Of a DNA stretch of 64,000 bases, positions 18,132 through 26,226 are shown piece by piece (the first letter of the stretch is position 1; the number at the start of each line of letters is the position of its first letter). The translations under genes and the position numbers were made by a program. A model generated the notes under the pieces. The model ran no database searches and was not told the origin of the DNA. It was given only the letters and a program-made list of their open reading frames with translations. The stretch lies in contig NZ_FOAX01000002.1 in assembly GCF_900109775.1 (NCBI RefSeq), positions 1,240,001-1,304,000 on the forward strand. Direction: 5' to 3'. Source of the stretch: Pseudoxanthomonas sp. GM95 (lineage in GTDB: Bacteria; Pseudomonadota; Gammaproteobacteria; Xanthomonadales; Xanthomonadaceae).

Positions 18132-19316
18132 CTAGACGGCCATCCCGGCGGCGTGTCCCGACGCCCACGCCCACTGGAAGTTGTAGCCGCCCAACCAGCC
18201 GGTGACGTCCAGCACTTCGCCGATGAAATGCAGGCCCGGCGCGCGCTTGGACTCGAACGTGGCCTGCGAGATTTCACGCGTCTCCACGCCGCCCAGCGTG
18301 ACCTCGGCGGTGCGGTAGCCCTCGGTGCCGCTGGCCACCAGTGGCCAGGCGCGCAGCAGGTCGGCGGCCTGGCGCAGCTGCGGTTCGTTGAACTGCTTCA
18401 TCGGCCTGTTCGGCAGCCAGTGCTCGCACAGCCGCAGGGCGAAGCGACGCGGCAGCAGGTCGGACAACACGGTCTTGAGTTCGGCCGCGGGCCGTTCAGT
18501 GCGCTGTTGTTGCAGCACCTCCAGCGCGTCGCGGCCGGGCAGCAGGTCCAGGTGCAGCGGCTGGCCGGGCTGCCAGTACGAGGAAATCTGCAGGATCGCC
18601 GGGCCGCTGATCCCGCGATGGGTTACCAGCATTGCGTTCTCGAAGGCGGTCTTGCCGCTGGTCGCGCGCACGGGCAGGGCGACGCCGGCCAGGTCGGCCA
18701 ACTGTTCCTGCGGGCGTCCACTCAGGGTCAAGGGCACCAATCCGGCGCGGGTCGGCAGCACGGTGTGACCGAACTGCTTGGCCAGCGCAAAGCCGAAGCC
18801 GCTGGCGCCCATCGACGGGATCGACAGGCCGCCGCTGGCGATCACCAGCGAGGGCGCGCTGAACACGCCCTGCGAGGTGTGCACCGCGTAGCCCCCAGTG
18901 TCTTGCTGTTGCACGCGGTCCACGCTGCAGCTGGTGGCGATGCGCGCGCCGGCCTGGGCGCATTCGGCCAGCAGCATCGCCACGATCTGCTTGGACGAGT
19001 CGTCGCAGAACAGCTGGCCCAGCTCTTTCTCGTGATACGCGATGCGGTGCTTTTCGACCAGGTCGATGAAGTCGCGCGGCGTGTAGCGCGCCAGCGCCGA
19101 GCGGCAGAAATGCGGATTGCTCGACAGGTAGTTCGCTGGCGTGGTGCCGGTATTGGTGAAATTGCAGCGCCCGCCGCCCGACATCAGGATCTTCTTGCCG
19201 ACGCGGTTGGCATGTTCGATCACCAGCACGTTGCGGCCATTGCCGGCCGCGGTGGCCGCGCACATCAGCCCGGCCGCACCGCCGCCGATGACCAGCACGT
19301 CATGGGTGAACACCAC
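18132..19316 (-). CDS. BaiN/RdsA-type NAD(P)/FAD-dependent oxidoreductase
   Basis: A 394-residue flavoprotein of the HI0933 (YhiN/BaiN) family. The FAD-binding motif GGGAAG is at 11-16 (VLVIGGGAAGLMCA), followed by the family signature KKILMSGGGRCNFTN (about 41-55). A second nucleotide-type motif occurs near ASGGLS, and the chain ends with GGYNFQWAWASGHAAG, also typical. The physiological reaction of most members is unknown; some reduce steroid or bile-acid intermediates. It lies three bases downstream of the yaeQ stop and probably shares its transcript. The family assignment is firm, the substrate is not. Confidence 0.88.
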   Translation of the reverse strand: MVFTHDVLVIGGGAAGLMCAATAAGNGRNVLVIEHANRVGKKILMSGGGRCNFTNTGTTPANYLSSNPHFCRSALARYTPRDFIDLVEKHRIAYHEKELGQLFCDDSSKQIVAMLLAECAQAGARIATSCSVDRVQQQDTGGYAVHTSQGVFSAPSLVIASGGLSIPSMGASGFGFALAKQFGHTVLPTRAGLVPLTLSGRPQEQLADLAGVALPVRATSGKTAFENAMLVTHRGISGPAILQISSYWQPGQPLHLDLLPGRDALEVLQQQRTERPAAELKTVLSDLLPRRFALRLCEHWLPNRPMKQFNEPQLRQAADLLRAWPLVASGTEGYRTAEVTLGGVETREISQATFESKRAPGLHFIGEVLDVTGWLGGYNFQWAWASGHAAGMAV

Positions 19317-19319
19317 GCT

Positions 19320-19868
19320 TCAGCCCTGTGGCGAATGCCGCACGGTGGGCACCAGCACCATCTGCAGGTCGTCGCCCATCAGCTGGGTCTCGCCGTCCTG
19401 CACCAGCACGTCGAAGCGCATGGTGCGCTGGATGCGTTCGGCCAATTCCTTGATCTGCGCATGCGGCAGGTCGATCACGGTGAGCTGCTTCATGCGGCGC
19501 AGCGAGGCGGCGTTCTTCTGCCACCACACATCGCCCGGGTTGCCGGCGTAGTTGACCACCACCACCTCGCGTGAGCGCCCCGCAGCCTTGCGCAGGCGCG
19601 TCTCGTCGGGCTGGCCCAGGTCGATCCACTGCTCGATCTGGCCGGTGTAGTCGCGCCGCCACAGGTCGGGTTCGTCCTCGTTGCTCAGGCCGCGGCCGAA
19701 CTCCAAGCGCTCGTCGGCATGCAGCACGAAGGCCAGCAGCCGGGCGATCAGGCGCTCGTCGGTTTCGGAAGGATGCTGGGCCAGGGTGAGGGTGTGGCTG
19801 GCGTAATGATTGCGGTCCAGGTCGCTGATCTGGAGTTCGACCTTGCGGATCGTGGCGGAGAGAGCCAT
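19320..19868 (-). CDS. yaeQ: YaeQ family protein
   Basis: A 182-residue protein of the YaeQ family, compact alpha/beta proteins distantly related to PD-(D/E)XK nucleases. Family features seen are the start MALSATIRKVELQISDLDR, the segment LLAFVLHADERLEFGRGLS and the strand-loop pair IEQWIDLGQPDETRLRKAAG. E. coli YaeQ was reported to compensate for loss of the antiterminator RfaH, but its biochemical role is open. The ATG at 19868 matches the usual family start; the reading frame stays open further upstream without family-like sequence. It is divergent from the pseudouridine synthase gene. Confidence 0.88.
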   Translation of the reverse strand: MALSATIRKVELQISDLDRNHYASHTLTLAQHPSETDERLIARLLAFVLHADERLEFGRGLSNEDEPDLWRRDYTGQIEQWIDLGQPDETRLRKAAGRSREVVVVNYAGNPGDVWWQKNAASLRRMKQLTVIDLPHAQIKELAERIQRTMRFDVLVQDGETQLMGDDLQMVLVPTVRHSPQG

Positions 19869-19942
19869 GCGGGTCCCGATGAAAAACAGGCACCATGATA
19901 CGGGTTCGCCTGTTTCGAGGCGCAGATTCCGCGTTTTCCGCC

Positions 19943-20827
19943 ATGTTGCCTCCCGATTCTCCAGTGCCGGTCGCAAGCCGGTTGCAGTTGCCGCCCGGTC
20001 CTTGGGCGACGTTGCTGGAAGGTTTGTGCGCGCGTTTTCCGCACATCTCCCGAGAACAGTGGACGTCGCGCTTCGCGCGCGGCTGCGTGCAGGACCCGCA
20101 CGGCGTGGCGCTGGCCGCGGACCATCCGTGGCGCGCCGGATTGGAGCTGGTGTATTTCCGCGAAGTCGAGGACGAGACGCCGATTCCATTCACCGAGCAG
20201 GTGCTGCATCACGACGCGCATCTACTGGTGGCCGACAAGCCGCATTTCCTGCCGGTGGTGCCTGCCGGCCGCTTCGTGCATGAAACGCTGCTGGCGCGGC
20301 TGCGGCTTAAGACTGGCTGCCAGGATCTGGTGCCTTTGCATCGGATCGACCGTCTGACCGCCGGATTGGTGCTGTTCTCGGTCAATCGTCAGTCACGTGC
20401 GGCCTACCAGGCGCTATTCCGCGAGCACGCGATCACCAAGCGCTACGAGGCGCTTGCGCCTGCGCTGCCGGAGGCGGTGTTCCCGATGGAGCGGCGCTCC
20501 CGGCTGGCACGCGGCGAGCCGTTCTTCACCACCGAAGAAGTCCCCGGCGAGCCGAACAGCCTGACCCACATCCAAGTGCTCGAGCAGGGTGCAGGCGACT
20601 GGCGCTACGGGCTGGAGCCGGTCACCGGCCGCAAGCACCAGCTTCGCGTCCATATGGCGGCACTGGGCGCGCCGATTCGCCACGATCCCTGGTATCCGGC
20701 GCTGGCCAGCGACCAGGAAGAGGCCGACGATTTCGCGCATCCGCTGAAACTGTTGGCCCGGTCCGTGGCCTTTGTCGACCCGACATCTGGTGCAGTGCGG
20801 CATTTTCAAAGCAGCTTCAGGCTTTGA
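19943..20827 (+). CDS. RluA-family pseudouridine synthase
   Basis: A 294-residue enzyme converting uridine to pseudouridine in ribosomal or transfer RNA. The catalytic motif LHRIDRLTAGLVLFS contains the essential Asp, followed by the conserved KRYEAL and the C-terminal GRKHQLRVHMAALGAPIRHD. The start at 19943 (MLPPDSP) is preferred because an in-frame ATG at 19895 would leave only 26 bp to the divergent yaeQ gene and adds residues that look unconserved; 19895 remains possible. The exact RNA target cannot be told from sequence. Confidence 0.87.
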   Translation: MLPPDSPVPVASRLQLPPGPWATLLEGLCARFPHISREQWTSRFARGCVQDPHGVALAADHPWRAGLELVYFREVEDETPIPFTEQVLHHDAHLLVADKPHFLPVVPAGRFVHETLLARLRLKTGCQDLVPLHRIDRLTAGLVLFSVNRQSRAAYQALFREHAITKRYEALAPALPEAVFPMERRSRLARGEPFFTTEEVPGEPNSLTHIQVLEQGAGDWRYGLEPVTGRKHQLRVHMAALGAPIRHDPWYPALASDQEEADDFAHPLKLLARSVAFVDPTSGAVRHFQSSFRL

Positions 20828-20960
20828 AATGCAGGGCCGGAAATGGCAATTTCTTTATACAAATATTTGATTTATATGGAAATAATTCGAATTTACGCGA
20901 CAGATGTTTGCACACGCTTGAGATTTCGTTTCCAGCCGGATGAACAGGCTTGGAATTGTG

Positions 20961-20990
20961 TTGGCTTTTTTCCAGCAACCTGAGTATGGT
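20961..20990 (+). promoter_or_regulatory. Probable sigma-70 promoter of the cold-shock gene
   Basis: TTGGCT (20961-20966) and TATGGT (20985-20990) are separated by 18 bases, giving a predicted start near 20997 and a leader of about 158 nt before the cold-shock ATG. The stretch upstream (about 20845-20905) is strikingly AT-rich for this genome and could act as an UP element. The whole gap 20828-21154 has no gene. Confidence 0.5.
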
Positions 20991-21154
20991 GCGCCCACTG
21001 TGCTTGCCAGGCTCACCGTGAATCGTGAGACCTGATGCGGTAGATCGACAGATCGGCTACATCGTTTGCGTTTTTCCTACGCCTGCAAACCCAGTCTCAA
21101 TTGCGATATTTCGTGGTTGCGATTACCCATCAATGTTTTTCAGGAGTAGTAAAA

Positions 21155-21370
21155 ATGAACGATTCCTCGCGCCAGTCGGGCACCGTCAAGTGGTTCAACG
21201 ATGCCAAGGGCTTCGGCTTCATCACCCCGCAGAGCGGCCCGGACCTGTTCGTGCATTTCCGCGCGATCCAGGGCAACGGCTTCAAGTCGCTGAAGGAAGG
21301 CCAGGCTGTCACCTTCGTGGCCGTCCAGGGCCAGAAGGGCATGCAGGCTGACCAGGTGCAGGCCGTCTAA
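21155..21370 (+). CDS. cspA: CspA-type cold-shock protein
   Basis: A 71-residue single-domain OB-fold protein that binds single-stranded RNA and DNA and melts RNA structure. RNP1 is KGFGFITP and RNP2 is LFVHF, both intact. Family members are normally 66-70 residues. The ATG at 21155 follows CAGGAG; an upstream in-frame start at 21101 would add unrelated residues. It is monocistronic: a long AT-rich leader lies before it and a strong terminator after it. The leader suggests RNA-level temperature control like that of E. coli cspA, which is inference. Confidence 0.93.
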   Translation: MNDSSRQSGTVKWFNDAKGFGFITPQSGPDLFVHFRAIQGNGFKSLKEGQAVTFVAVQGQKGMQADQVQAV

Positions 21371-21403
21371 CCGACCGCCTCACTGCGTCACCTGTGTGAG
21401 AAA

Positions 21404-21431
21404 GACGCCGGGCTTGTCCCGGCGTTTTTTT
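21404..21431 (+). terminator. Terminator of the cold-shock gene
   Basis: ACGCCGGG pairs perfectly with CCCGGCGT around the loop CTTGT, followed by a run of seven T residues. Confidence 0.92.
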
Positions 21432-21519
21432 ATGCCTGGATTTCAAGAGTGGCGTTGCGCAACGCTGCTGTGCGCCAGCATTGGCACCGCATTCGGCGAG
21501 CGACGCGTAGGCTGTGCGC

Positions 21520-23076
21520 ATGCACCTGCACTTCGACAACCGCCTGCTGGCGGAATTACCTGGCGATCCGCTGACCGGGCCGCACGTCCGCCAAGTTCAG
21601 GGCGCGCTCTGGTCCAGCGTCACGCCCACCGCAGTAAGGGCGCCGCGTGTCCTGGCCTGGTCGCGCGAGGTCGCCGATCAGCTGGGTCTGACGGCGCCGG
21701 ACATCGACGATCCGCAGTTCGCGCAGGTCTTCGGCGGCAATGGGTTGCTACGGGGCATGGCGCCGTATGCGACGAACTATGGCGGCCATCAGTTCGGCAA
21801 CTGGGCCGGGCAACTCGGCGATGGGCGGGCGATCTCGCTGGGTGAGGTGATCGCGGCCGATGGTTCACGCCAGGAGCTGCAGCTCAAGGGCGCGGGGCCG
21901 ACGCCGTATTCGCGCTTCGCCGATGGCCGGGCGGTGCTGCGCTCGTCGATCCGCGAATTCCTGTGCAGCGAGGCGATGGCGCACCTGGGCGTGCCGACCA
22001 CGCGGGCGCTGTGCCTGCTGGGCACGGGCGAAGACGTGGTCCGCGACATGTTCTACGACGGCCATGCCGCGCCGGAACCGGGCGCGGTGGTGTGTCGGGT
22101 CGCGCCGTCGTTCCTGCGCTTCGGGCATTTCGAGCTGCCGGCGTCGCGCGGCGATACCGCCTTGTTGCGGCAGCTGGTGGATTTCACGATTTCGCGTGAC
22201 TTCCCGCATCTGGACGGTCCTGTGAGCGAGGCCCGCGACGCGGCGTGGTTTGCCGAGGTCTGCACGCGTACCGCGACGCTGATGGCGCACTGGATGCGGG
22301 TGGGGTTCGTGCATGGCGTGATGAACACCGACAACCTCTCGATCACCGGGCTGACGATCGATTACGGCCCGTACGGCTGGATCGACGACTTCGATCTGGA
22401 CTGGACGCCCAACACCACCGATGCACAGGGGCGACGCTATCGCTTCGGCTGGCAGCCGCAGGTGGCGTTCTGGAACCTGAGCCGGTTGGCGGGCGCGCTG
22501 TCGCCGCTGTTCACCGATGCGGCGCCGTTGCAGGCTGCGCTGCAGGGCTACGCCGATGCCTATGCCGCCGCCGACAAGATCAATACCGCCGCCAAGTTGG
22601 GATTGGCCGAATGCCGCGCGGAAGACCTGAGCCTCATGGCCGACCTGCGCAACCTGCTGCGGGCGGCTGAAGTGGACATGGCGCTGTTCTTCCGCGGCTT
22701 GGGCGAAGACCCGCCAGGTGCCGAAGCGCTCGATGCGCTGCATGACGCGTTCTACGACGACGCCAAATACCACGCGCATGCCGATGCCTTCCGGCAATGG
22801 CTGCAGCGCTATGCCTTGCGCTGTGCGCAGGACGGCGACGAATCCGCGCGTCGCGCCCGCATGCGCGCGGCCAATCCGCGTTACGTCCTACGCAACTACC
22901 TGGCGCAGGAAGCGATCGACCGCGCCCACGCCGGCGACCTGGGTGGCGTGCACGACCTGCTGGAGGTGTTGCGCCGACCGTACGACGACCAGCCAGGCAG
23001 GGAGGGGTTCGCGCGCAAACGGCCGGACTGGGCGCGCACCAAGGCCGGTTGCTCGATGCTGTCGTGCAGTTCCTGA
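21520..23076 (+). CDS. selO: Protein adenylyltransferase SelO (YdiU)
   Basis: A 518-residue pseudokinase-fold enzyme that transfers AMP from ATP to Ser, Thr or Tyr of target proteins. Family landmarks are [20 protein letters not shown] (ATP-binding loop), [20 protein letters not shown] and [20 protein letters not shown], which holds the metal-binding Asn and Asp. The chain ends in GCSMLSCSS; in eukaryotic SelO the equivalent tail carries selenocysteine, here replaced by cysteine as in most bacteria. The ATG at 21520 is preferred over one two codons earlier (21514). The gene stands alone between the cold-shock terminator and apt. Confidence 0.92.
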   Translation: MHLHFDNRLLAELPGDPLTGPHVRQVQGALWSSVTPTAVRAPRVLAWSREVADQLGLTAPDIDDPQFAQVFGGNGLLRGMAPYATNYGGHQFGNWAGQLGDGRAISLGEVIAADGSRQELQLKGAGPTPYSRFADGRAVLRSSIREFLCSEAMAHLGVPTTRALCLLGTGEDVVRDMFYDGHAAPEPGAVVCRVAPSFLRFGHFELPASRGDTALLRQLVDFTISRDFPHLDGPVSEARDAAWFAEVCTRTATLMAHWMRVGFVHGVMNTDNLSITGLTIDYGPYGWIDDFDLDWTPNTTDAQGRRYRFGWQPQVAFWNLSRLAGALSPLFTDAAPLQAALQGYADAYAAADKINTAAKLGLAECRAEDLSLMADLRNLLRAAEVDMALFFRGLGEDPPGAEALDALHDAFYDDAKYHAHADAFRQWLQRYALRCAQDGDESARRARMRAANPRYVLRNYLAQEAIDRAHAGDLGGVHDLLEVLRRPYDDQPGREGFARKRPDWARTKAGCSMLSCSS

Positions 23077-23144
23077 TGACCGAAGCGACCACATGGGCTG
23101 GCAGCGGCGGCCGGGTGCAGTAGGATCGACGTTCATCCACGTAC

Positions 23145-23687
23145 GTGAGCACCTTGATGTCCGGCGAAAACGAATGGGCGGGTCTGATCCGCGATGTGCC
23201 TGATTTCCCCAAGCCGGGGATCCTGTTCAAGGACGTGACCCCAATGCTGGCCGATGCTGCCGCCTTTGCCGCCGCCACCGGCGCGCTGGCCGCGCCCTGG
23301 CGCGAGGCCGGCGTGCAGGCGGTGTTGGGCATCGAGTCGCGCGGCTTCATCCTGGGCGCGGCACTGGCGCGAGCGCTGAAATGCGGCTTCGTCCCGGTGC
23401 GCAAGCCAGGCAAGTTGCCGGGTGACGTGCTGACCGTCGAATACGGCCTGGAATACGGCACCGACACCCTGCAGATGCAGGTCGATGCCTTGCCCAGCGG
23501 CACGCGCGTGCTGCTGGTCGATGACGTGCTGGCCTCGGGCGGCACGCTGCATGCGGCGCACTCGCTGGCGCGCCAGGCCGGTTGCGATGTGCTAGGCGCG
23601 GCGGTGCTGATCGAGCTGCAGTCGCTCGGTGGCCGCGGCCGCTGGCAGGCCGACCTGCCGCTGACGGCCACGCTGCGCTATCCCTGA
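23145..23687 (+). CDS. apt: Adenine phosphoribosyltransferase
   Basis: A 180-residue purine-salvage enzyme forming AMP from adenine and PRPP in the cytoplasm. The N-terminal [19 protein letters not shown] and the PRPP-binding motif [13 protein letters not shown] identify it firmly, and [13 protein letters not shown] fits the adenine-site segment. The GTG at 23145 gives this length; an ATG four codons later (23157) is an equally possible start. It is followed by a strong hairpin shared with the convergent dbpA gene. Confidence 0.92.
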   Translation: MSTLMSGENEWAGLIRDVPDFPKPGILFKDVTPMLADAAAFAAATGALAAPWREAGVQAVLGIESRGFILGAALARALKCGFVPVRKPGKLPGDVLTVEYGLEYGTDTLQMQVDALPSGTRVLLVDDVLASGGTLHAAHSLARQAGCDVLGAAVLIELQSLGGRGRWQADLPLTATLRYP

Positions 23688-23708
23688 GCAGTGCAGACCT
23701 GAAACGCA

Positions 23709-23745
23709 CGAAGCCGGGTCTCGCGACCCGGCTTCGCTGTTTTTA
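23709..23745 (+). terminator. Terminator after apt
   Basis: CGAAGCCGGGTC pairs with GACCCGGCTTCG around TCGC, followed by CTGTTTTTA. On the minus strand the hairpin is followed by TGCGTTTC, so it is weaker there, but it could still help end the convergent dbpA transcript. Confidence 0.85.
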
Positions 23746-23763
23746 CGCAGCGGAAAACGCGCG

Positions 23764-25140
23764 TCAGATCGCGCGCACCCGGAAGCTGCGACCCTTGATC
23801 TTGCCGGTCGACAGCCGTGACACGGCCTTGTCGGCCTGGGCGTGCTTGATCGAGACGTAGCTGCGCACCGGGCCGATGATGATCTTGCCGATCGCGCTGC
23901 CCGGCAGGCCGGCGTCGCCGGTCAGTGCGCCGAGGATGTCGCCCGGACGCAGCTTGTCCTTCTTGCCGCCGTCCACGCGCAGCGACACGAACGGTGCGCG
24001 CGGTGGCTGCTGTGGTCGGCCGGTGGCCAGCGGGGTCTTCATCCATTCCAGCGGGGCGCTGGCCAGTTCTTCCAGCGCACGCGCACGCGGCAGCTCGCGC
24101 GAGGTGACCAGGCTGAAGGCCAGGCCGCTGCGGCCGGCACGCGCGGTGCGGCCGATGCGGTGGGTGTAGGTGTCGGTATCGGTCGGCAGCTCGTAGTTGA
24201 ACACCGCCGCCACGTCCTCCACGTCCAGGCCGCGGGCGGCCACGTCGCTGGCGACCAGCACATTGCAGCTGCCGCCGGTGAAGCGCACCAGCACTTCCTC
24301 GCGGTCGCGCTGTTCCATGTCGCCGTGCAGGGCCAGGGCCGAGAAGCCGAAGCCCTGCAGCGAGTTGGCGACCTCGTCCACGTCCTTACGCGTGTTGCAG
24401 AACACCACCGCCGGTTCGACGCGCTGCTGCAGCAACAGGCCGGCCAGCGCCTTCTGGCGCATCGCCGGTTCCACCTCGCAGAAGCGCTGCAGGATGTCCG
24501 GCGGCGCGGTGGTGGCTTCATCGGAGGCGACTTCGACCGGTTCCTTCAGGCTGTCCTGGGCGATGGCGCGGATCGCGTCGGGCCAGGTCGCCGAGAACAG
24601 CAGGCTCTGGCGGGCCTTGGGCGTGCGGCCGACGATTTCGCGGATCTGGTCTTCGAAGCCCATGTCGAGCATGCGGTCGGCTTCGTCCAGCACCAGCACG
24701 CGCACGCCGTTGAGGTGCAGCGCCTTCTTGCGCATCAGCTCCTGCACGCGGCCAGGCGTGCCGACGATGACGTGCGGGTCGTGTTCCAGCGAGGCCAGCT
24801 GCGGTTCCAGCGACATGCCGCCGCAGATCAGGGTGACCTTGAGGTTGGGCTGGCCCACGGCCAGGCGCCGGATCGAACGCGCCACCTGGTCGGCTAGTTC
24901 GCGCGTCGGGCACAGCACCAGCGCCTGGGTCTTGACCAGGTTGGTGTCCATGCGCGTGAGCAGGCCCAGGGCGAAGGCGGCGGTCTTGCCGCTGCCGGTC
25001 GGGGCCTGGGCGATGACGTCGCGGCCGTCCAGGATCGGCGGCAGGGCGCGGACCTGGATGTCGGTGGGTTGGGTATAGCCGGCGGCGTCGAGGCCGCGCC
25101 GCAGCGCGTCGGACAGCGGCAGAGTCGAGAAATCTTCCAT
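23764..25140 (-). CDS. dbpA: ATP-dependent RNA helicase DbpA
   Basis: A 458-residue DEAD-box helicase acting in 50S ribosome assembly, stimulated by hairpin 92 of 23S rRNA. Walker A is APTGSGKT (46-53), motif II is DEAD (in VLVLDEADRMLDMGFED), and motif VI is HRIGRTARAG. The C-terminal 75 residues (RPGDILGALTGDAGLPGSAI through KIKGRSFRVRAI) form the RNA-binding domain that distinguishes DbpA from other helicases. Length matches E. coli DbpA (457). It lies downstream of the RNase/inhibitor pair on the same strand, with 42 bp to the inhibitor stop. Confidence 0.93.
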   Translation of the reverse strand: MEDFSTLPLSDALRRGLDAAGYTQPTDIQVRALPPILDGRDVIAQAPTGSGKTAAFALGLLTRMDTNLVKTQALVLCPTRELADQVARSIRRLAVGQPNLKVTLICGGMSLEPQLASLEHDPHVIVGTPGRVQELMRKKALHLNGVRVLVLDEADRMLDMGFEDQIREIVGRTPKARQSLLFSATWPDAIRAIAQDSLKEPVEVASDEATTAPPDILQRFCEVEPAMRQKALAGLLLQQRVEPAVVFCNTRKDVDEVANSLQGFGFSALALHGDMEQRDREEVLVRFTGGSCNVLVASDVAARGLDVEDVAAVFNYELPTDTDTYTHRIGRTARAGRSGLAFSLVTSRELPRARALEELASAPLEWMKTPLATGRPQQPPRAPFVSLRVDGGKKDKLRPGDILGALTGDAGLPGSAIGKIIIGPVRSYVSIKHAQADKAVSRLSTGKIKGRSFRVRAI

Positions 25141-25182
25141 CCGCCATGATCGCAGCTTCGGCCGTGGCTGCGAAGCGCGGTG

Positions 25183-25614
25183 TCAGTCTTCGAGTTCGGC
25201 CATGTCCTTGTCGCGCAGCGCCAGGAACGCCCAGAACGGCACCTCGCGCGCCCCCCAGGCACGCTGGGCCTCGTCCAGGATCGCCACCAGCGTGTCGAAG
25301 TCCGGCTCGTTGTGGACGTGCAGCTCGCCGGCGCCTTCCAGCAACAGCACGTAGCCCGGCGCCGGCAGCCAGGCCAGGTCGCGCAGGCTGTCCAGCAGGC
25401 CGTCCCAGTTCCGTCCCGACGACATCGGGAAATCCAGCGCCACCGCCATCCGCAGCAGCAGGGTGCGCTTGTCGCGGGCACCCATCAGGTCCACCCGCCG
25501 CACCAGCAGCTGCGCATCGAAGGCGAATGCCGCCAGCACGTCCAGGTCCTGCCCGCTGACGAAGAACACGCCGGCGTGGGCGGGATCTTCAAGATGCGGA
25601 TCGTGGCTGCTCAT
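25183..25614 (-). CDS. Barstar-family RNase inhibitor
   Basis: A 143-residue cytoplasmic protein with a barstar domain at its centre. The inhibitor signature DFPMSSGRNWDGLLDSLRDL (61-80) aligns with the barnase-binding helix of barstar, and Asp71 and Asp75 have the same spacing as barstar Asp35 and Asp39, which enter the RNase active site. It is longer than Bacillus barstar (90 residues), with extra N- and C-terminal parts. Its ATG overlaps the stop of the RNase gene by 4 bp, so the inhibitor is made in a coupled fashion with the enzyme. It would protect the producing cell from premature RNase activity. Confidence 0.87.
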   Translation of the reverse strand: MSSHDPHLEDPAHAGVFFVSGQDLDVLAAFAFDAQLLVRRVDLMGARDKRTLLLRMAVALDFPMSSGRNWDGLLDSLRDLAWLPAPGYVLLLEGAGELHVHNEPDFDTLVAILDEAQRAWGAREVPFWAFLALRDKDMAELED

Positions 25615-26084
25615 GGCCCGGAGACCTGGAAGGGACGGAAACTGGCGTAGTGGTCGTCCGTGTACCAGTACGTGCTTGGCGGAGTGCCGCCGGTGATGAT
25701 GCGCCTTGCGCCACGGTGCGCAAGCCCCGGCGTCTCGACGGTGTATTCGTGATACCAGCCACGCGGCTGCTGGGGCAGGTGGCCTTCGTAATTGCCGAAT
25801 ACGCCGCCGTCCTGCGGATGCGCAAACGGCCCGCCGCGGGCGATCAGGGCCAATGTCTGGCGGGCTTCTGCGGGAAGAAATGTCGGGAGGGCGTCGCCGC
25901 GATTCGCGGTGCTTGGCGCGGTTGGTCTAGGGGCTTCCGTACCCGGTCGGCCAGCCTCATGAGGCGTGTTGCCATGTGGCCCCTGGAACCAGAACGCAGC
26001 CAACGCCAGTGCGCCGGCGGCCAGCACGCTGCTCCAGGTCTTGGTTCCCCGGTACGGACGCGTGCGCGATCCCCGACGCGACAT
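25611..26084 (-). CDS. Barnase-like guanyl-specific RNase, membrane-anchored or secreted
   Basis: A 157-residue protein with a basic N-terminus, one hydrophobic segment (about 17-34), a Pro/Thr-rich linker and a C-terminal RNase domain (about 70-152). The catalytic set of barnase is all present: Glu113 in YHEYTV, Arg127/Arg128 in HRGARRII and His145 in TDDHYASF, with the LPAEARQTL and GVFGNYEG landmarks. The ATG at 26084 is chosen for its ribosome site (AGGGGAAG) and because it begins the basic signal/anchor; an upstream start at 26168 is less likely. It would cut RNA 3' of guanosine outside the cytoplasm. The inhibitor gene overlaps it directly. Confidence 0.87.
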   Translation of the reverse strand: MSRRGSRTRPYRGTKTWSSVLAAGALALAAFWFQGPHGNTPHEAGRPGTEAPRPTAPSTANRGDALPTFLPAEARQTLALIARGGPFAHPQDGGVFGNYEGHLPQQPRGWYHEYTVETPGLAHRGARRIITGGTPPSTYWYTDDHYASFRPFQVSGP

Positions 26085-26226
26085 GCGCTTCCCCTGTTCA
26101 GGTTGAGGTCCGAAGTGTCGGCCGATGACACGCGCTTGTAAACGGGTCGGGCTGTGGCGATCGGTCAACCGGATGCGATGTTGAAACCGATCGTGGTGCC
26201 CGCGTCGGCCGGCGCCACGGGGTTCA

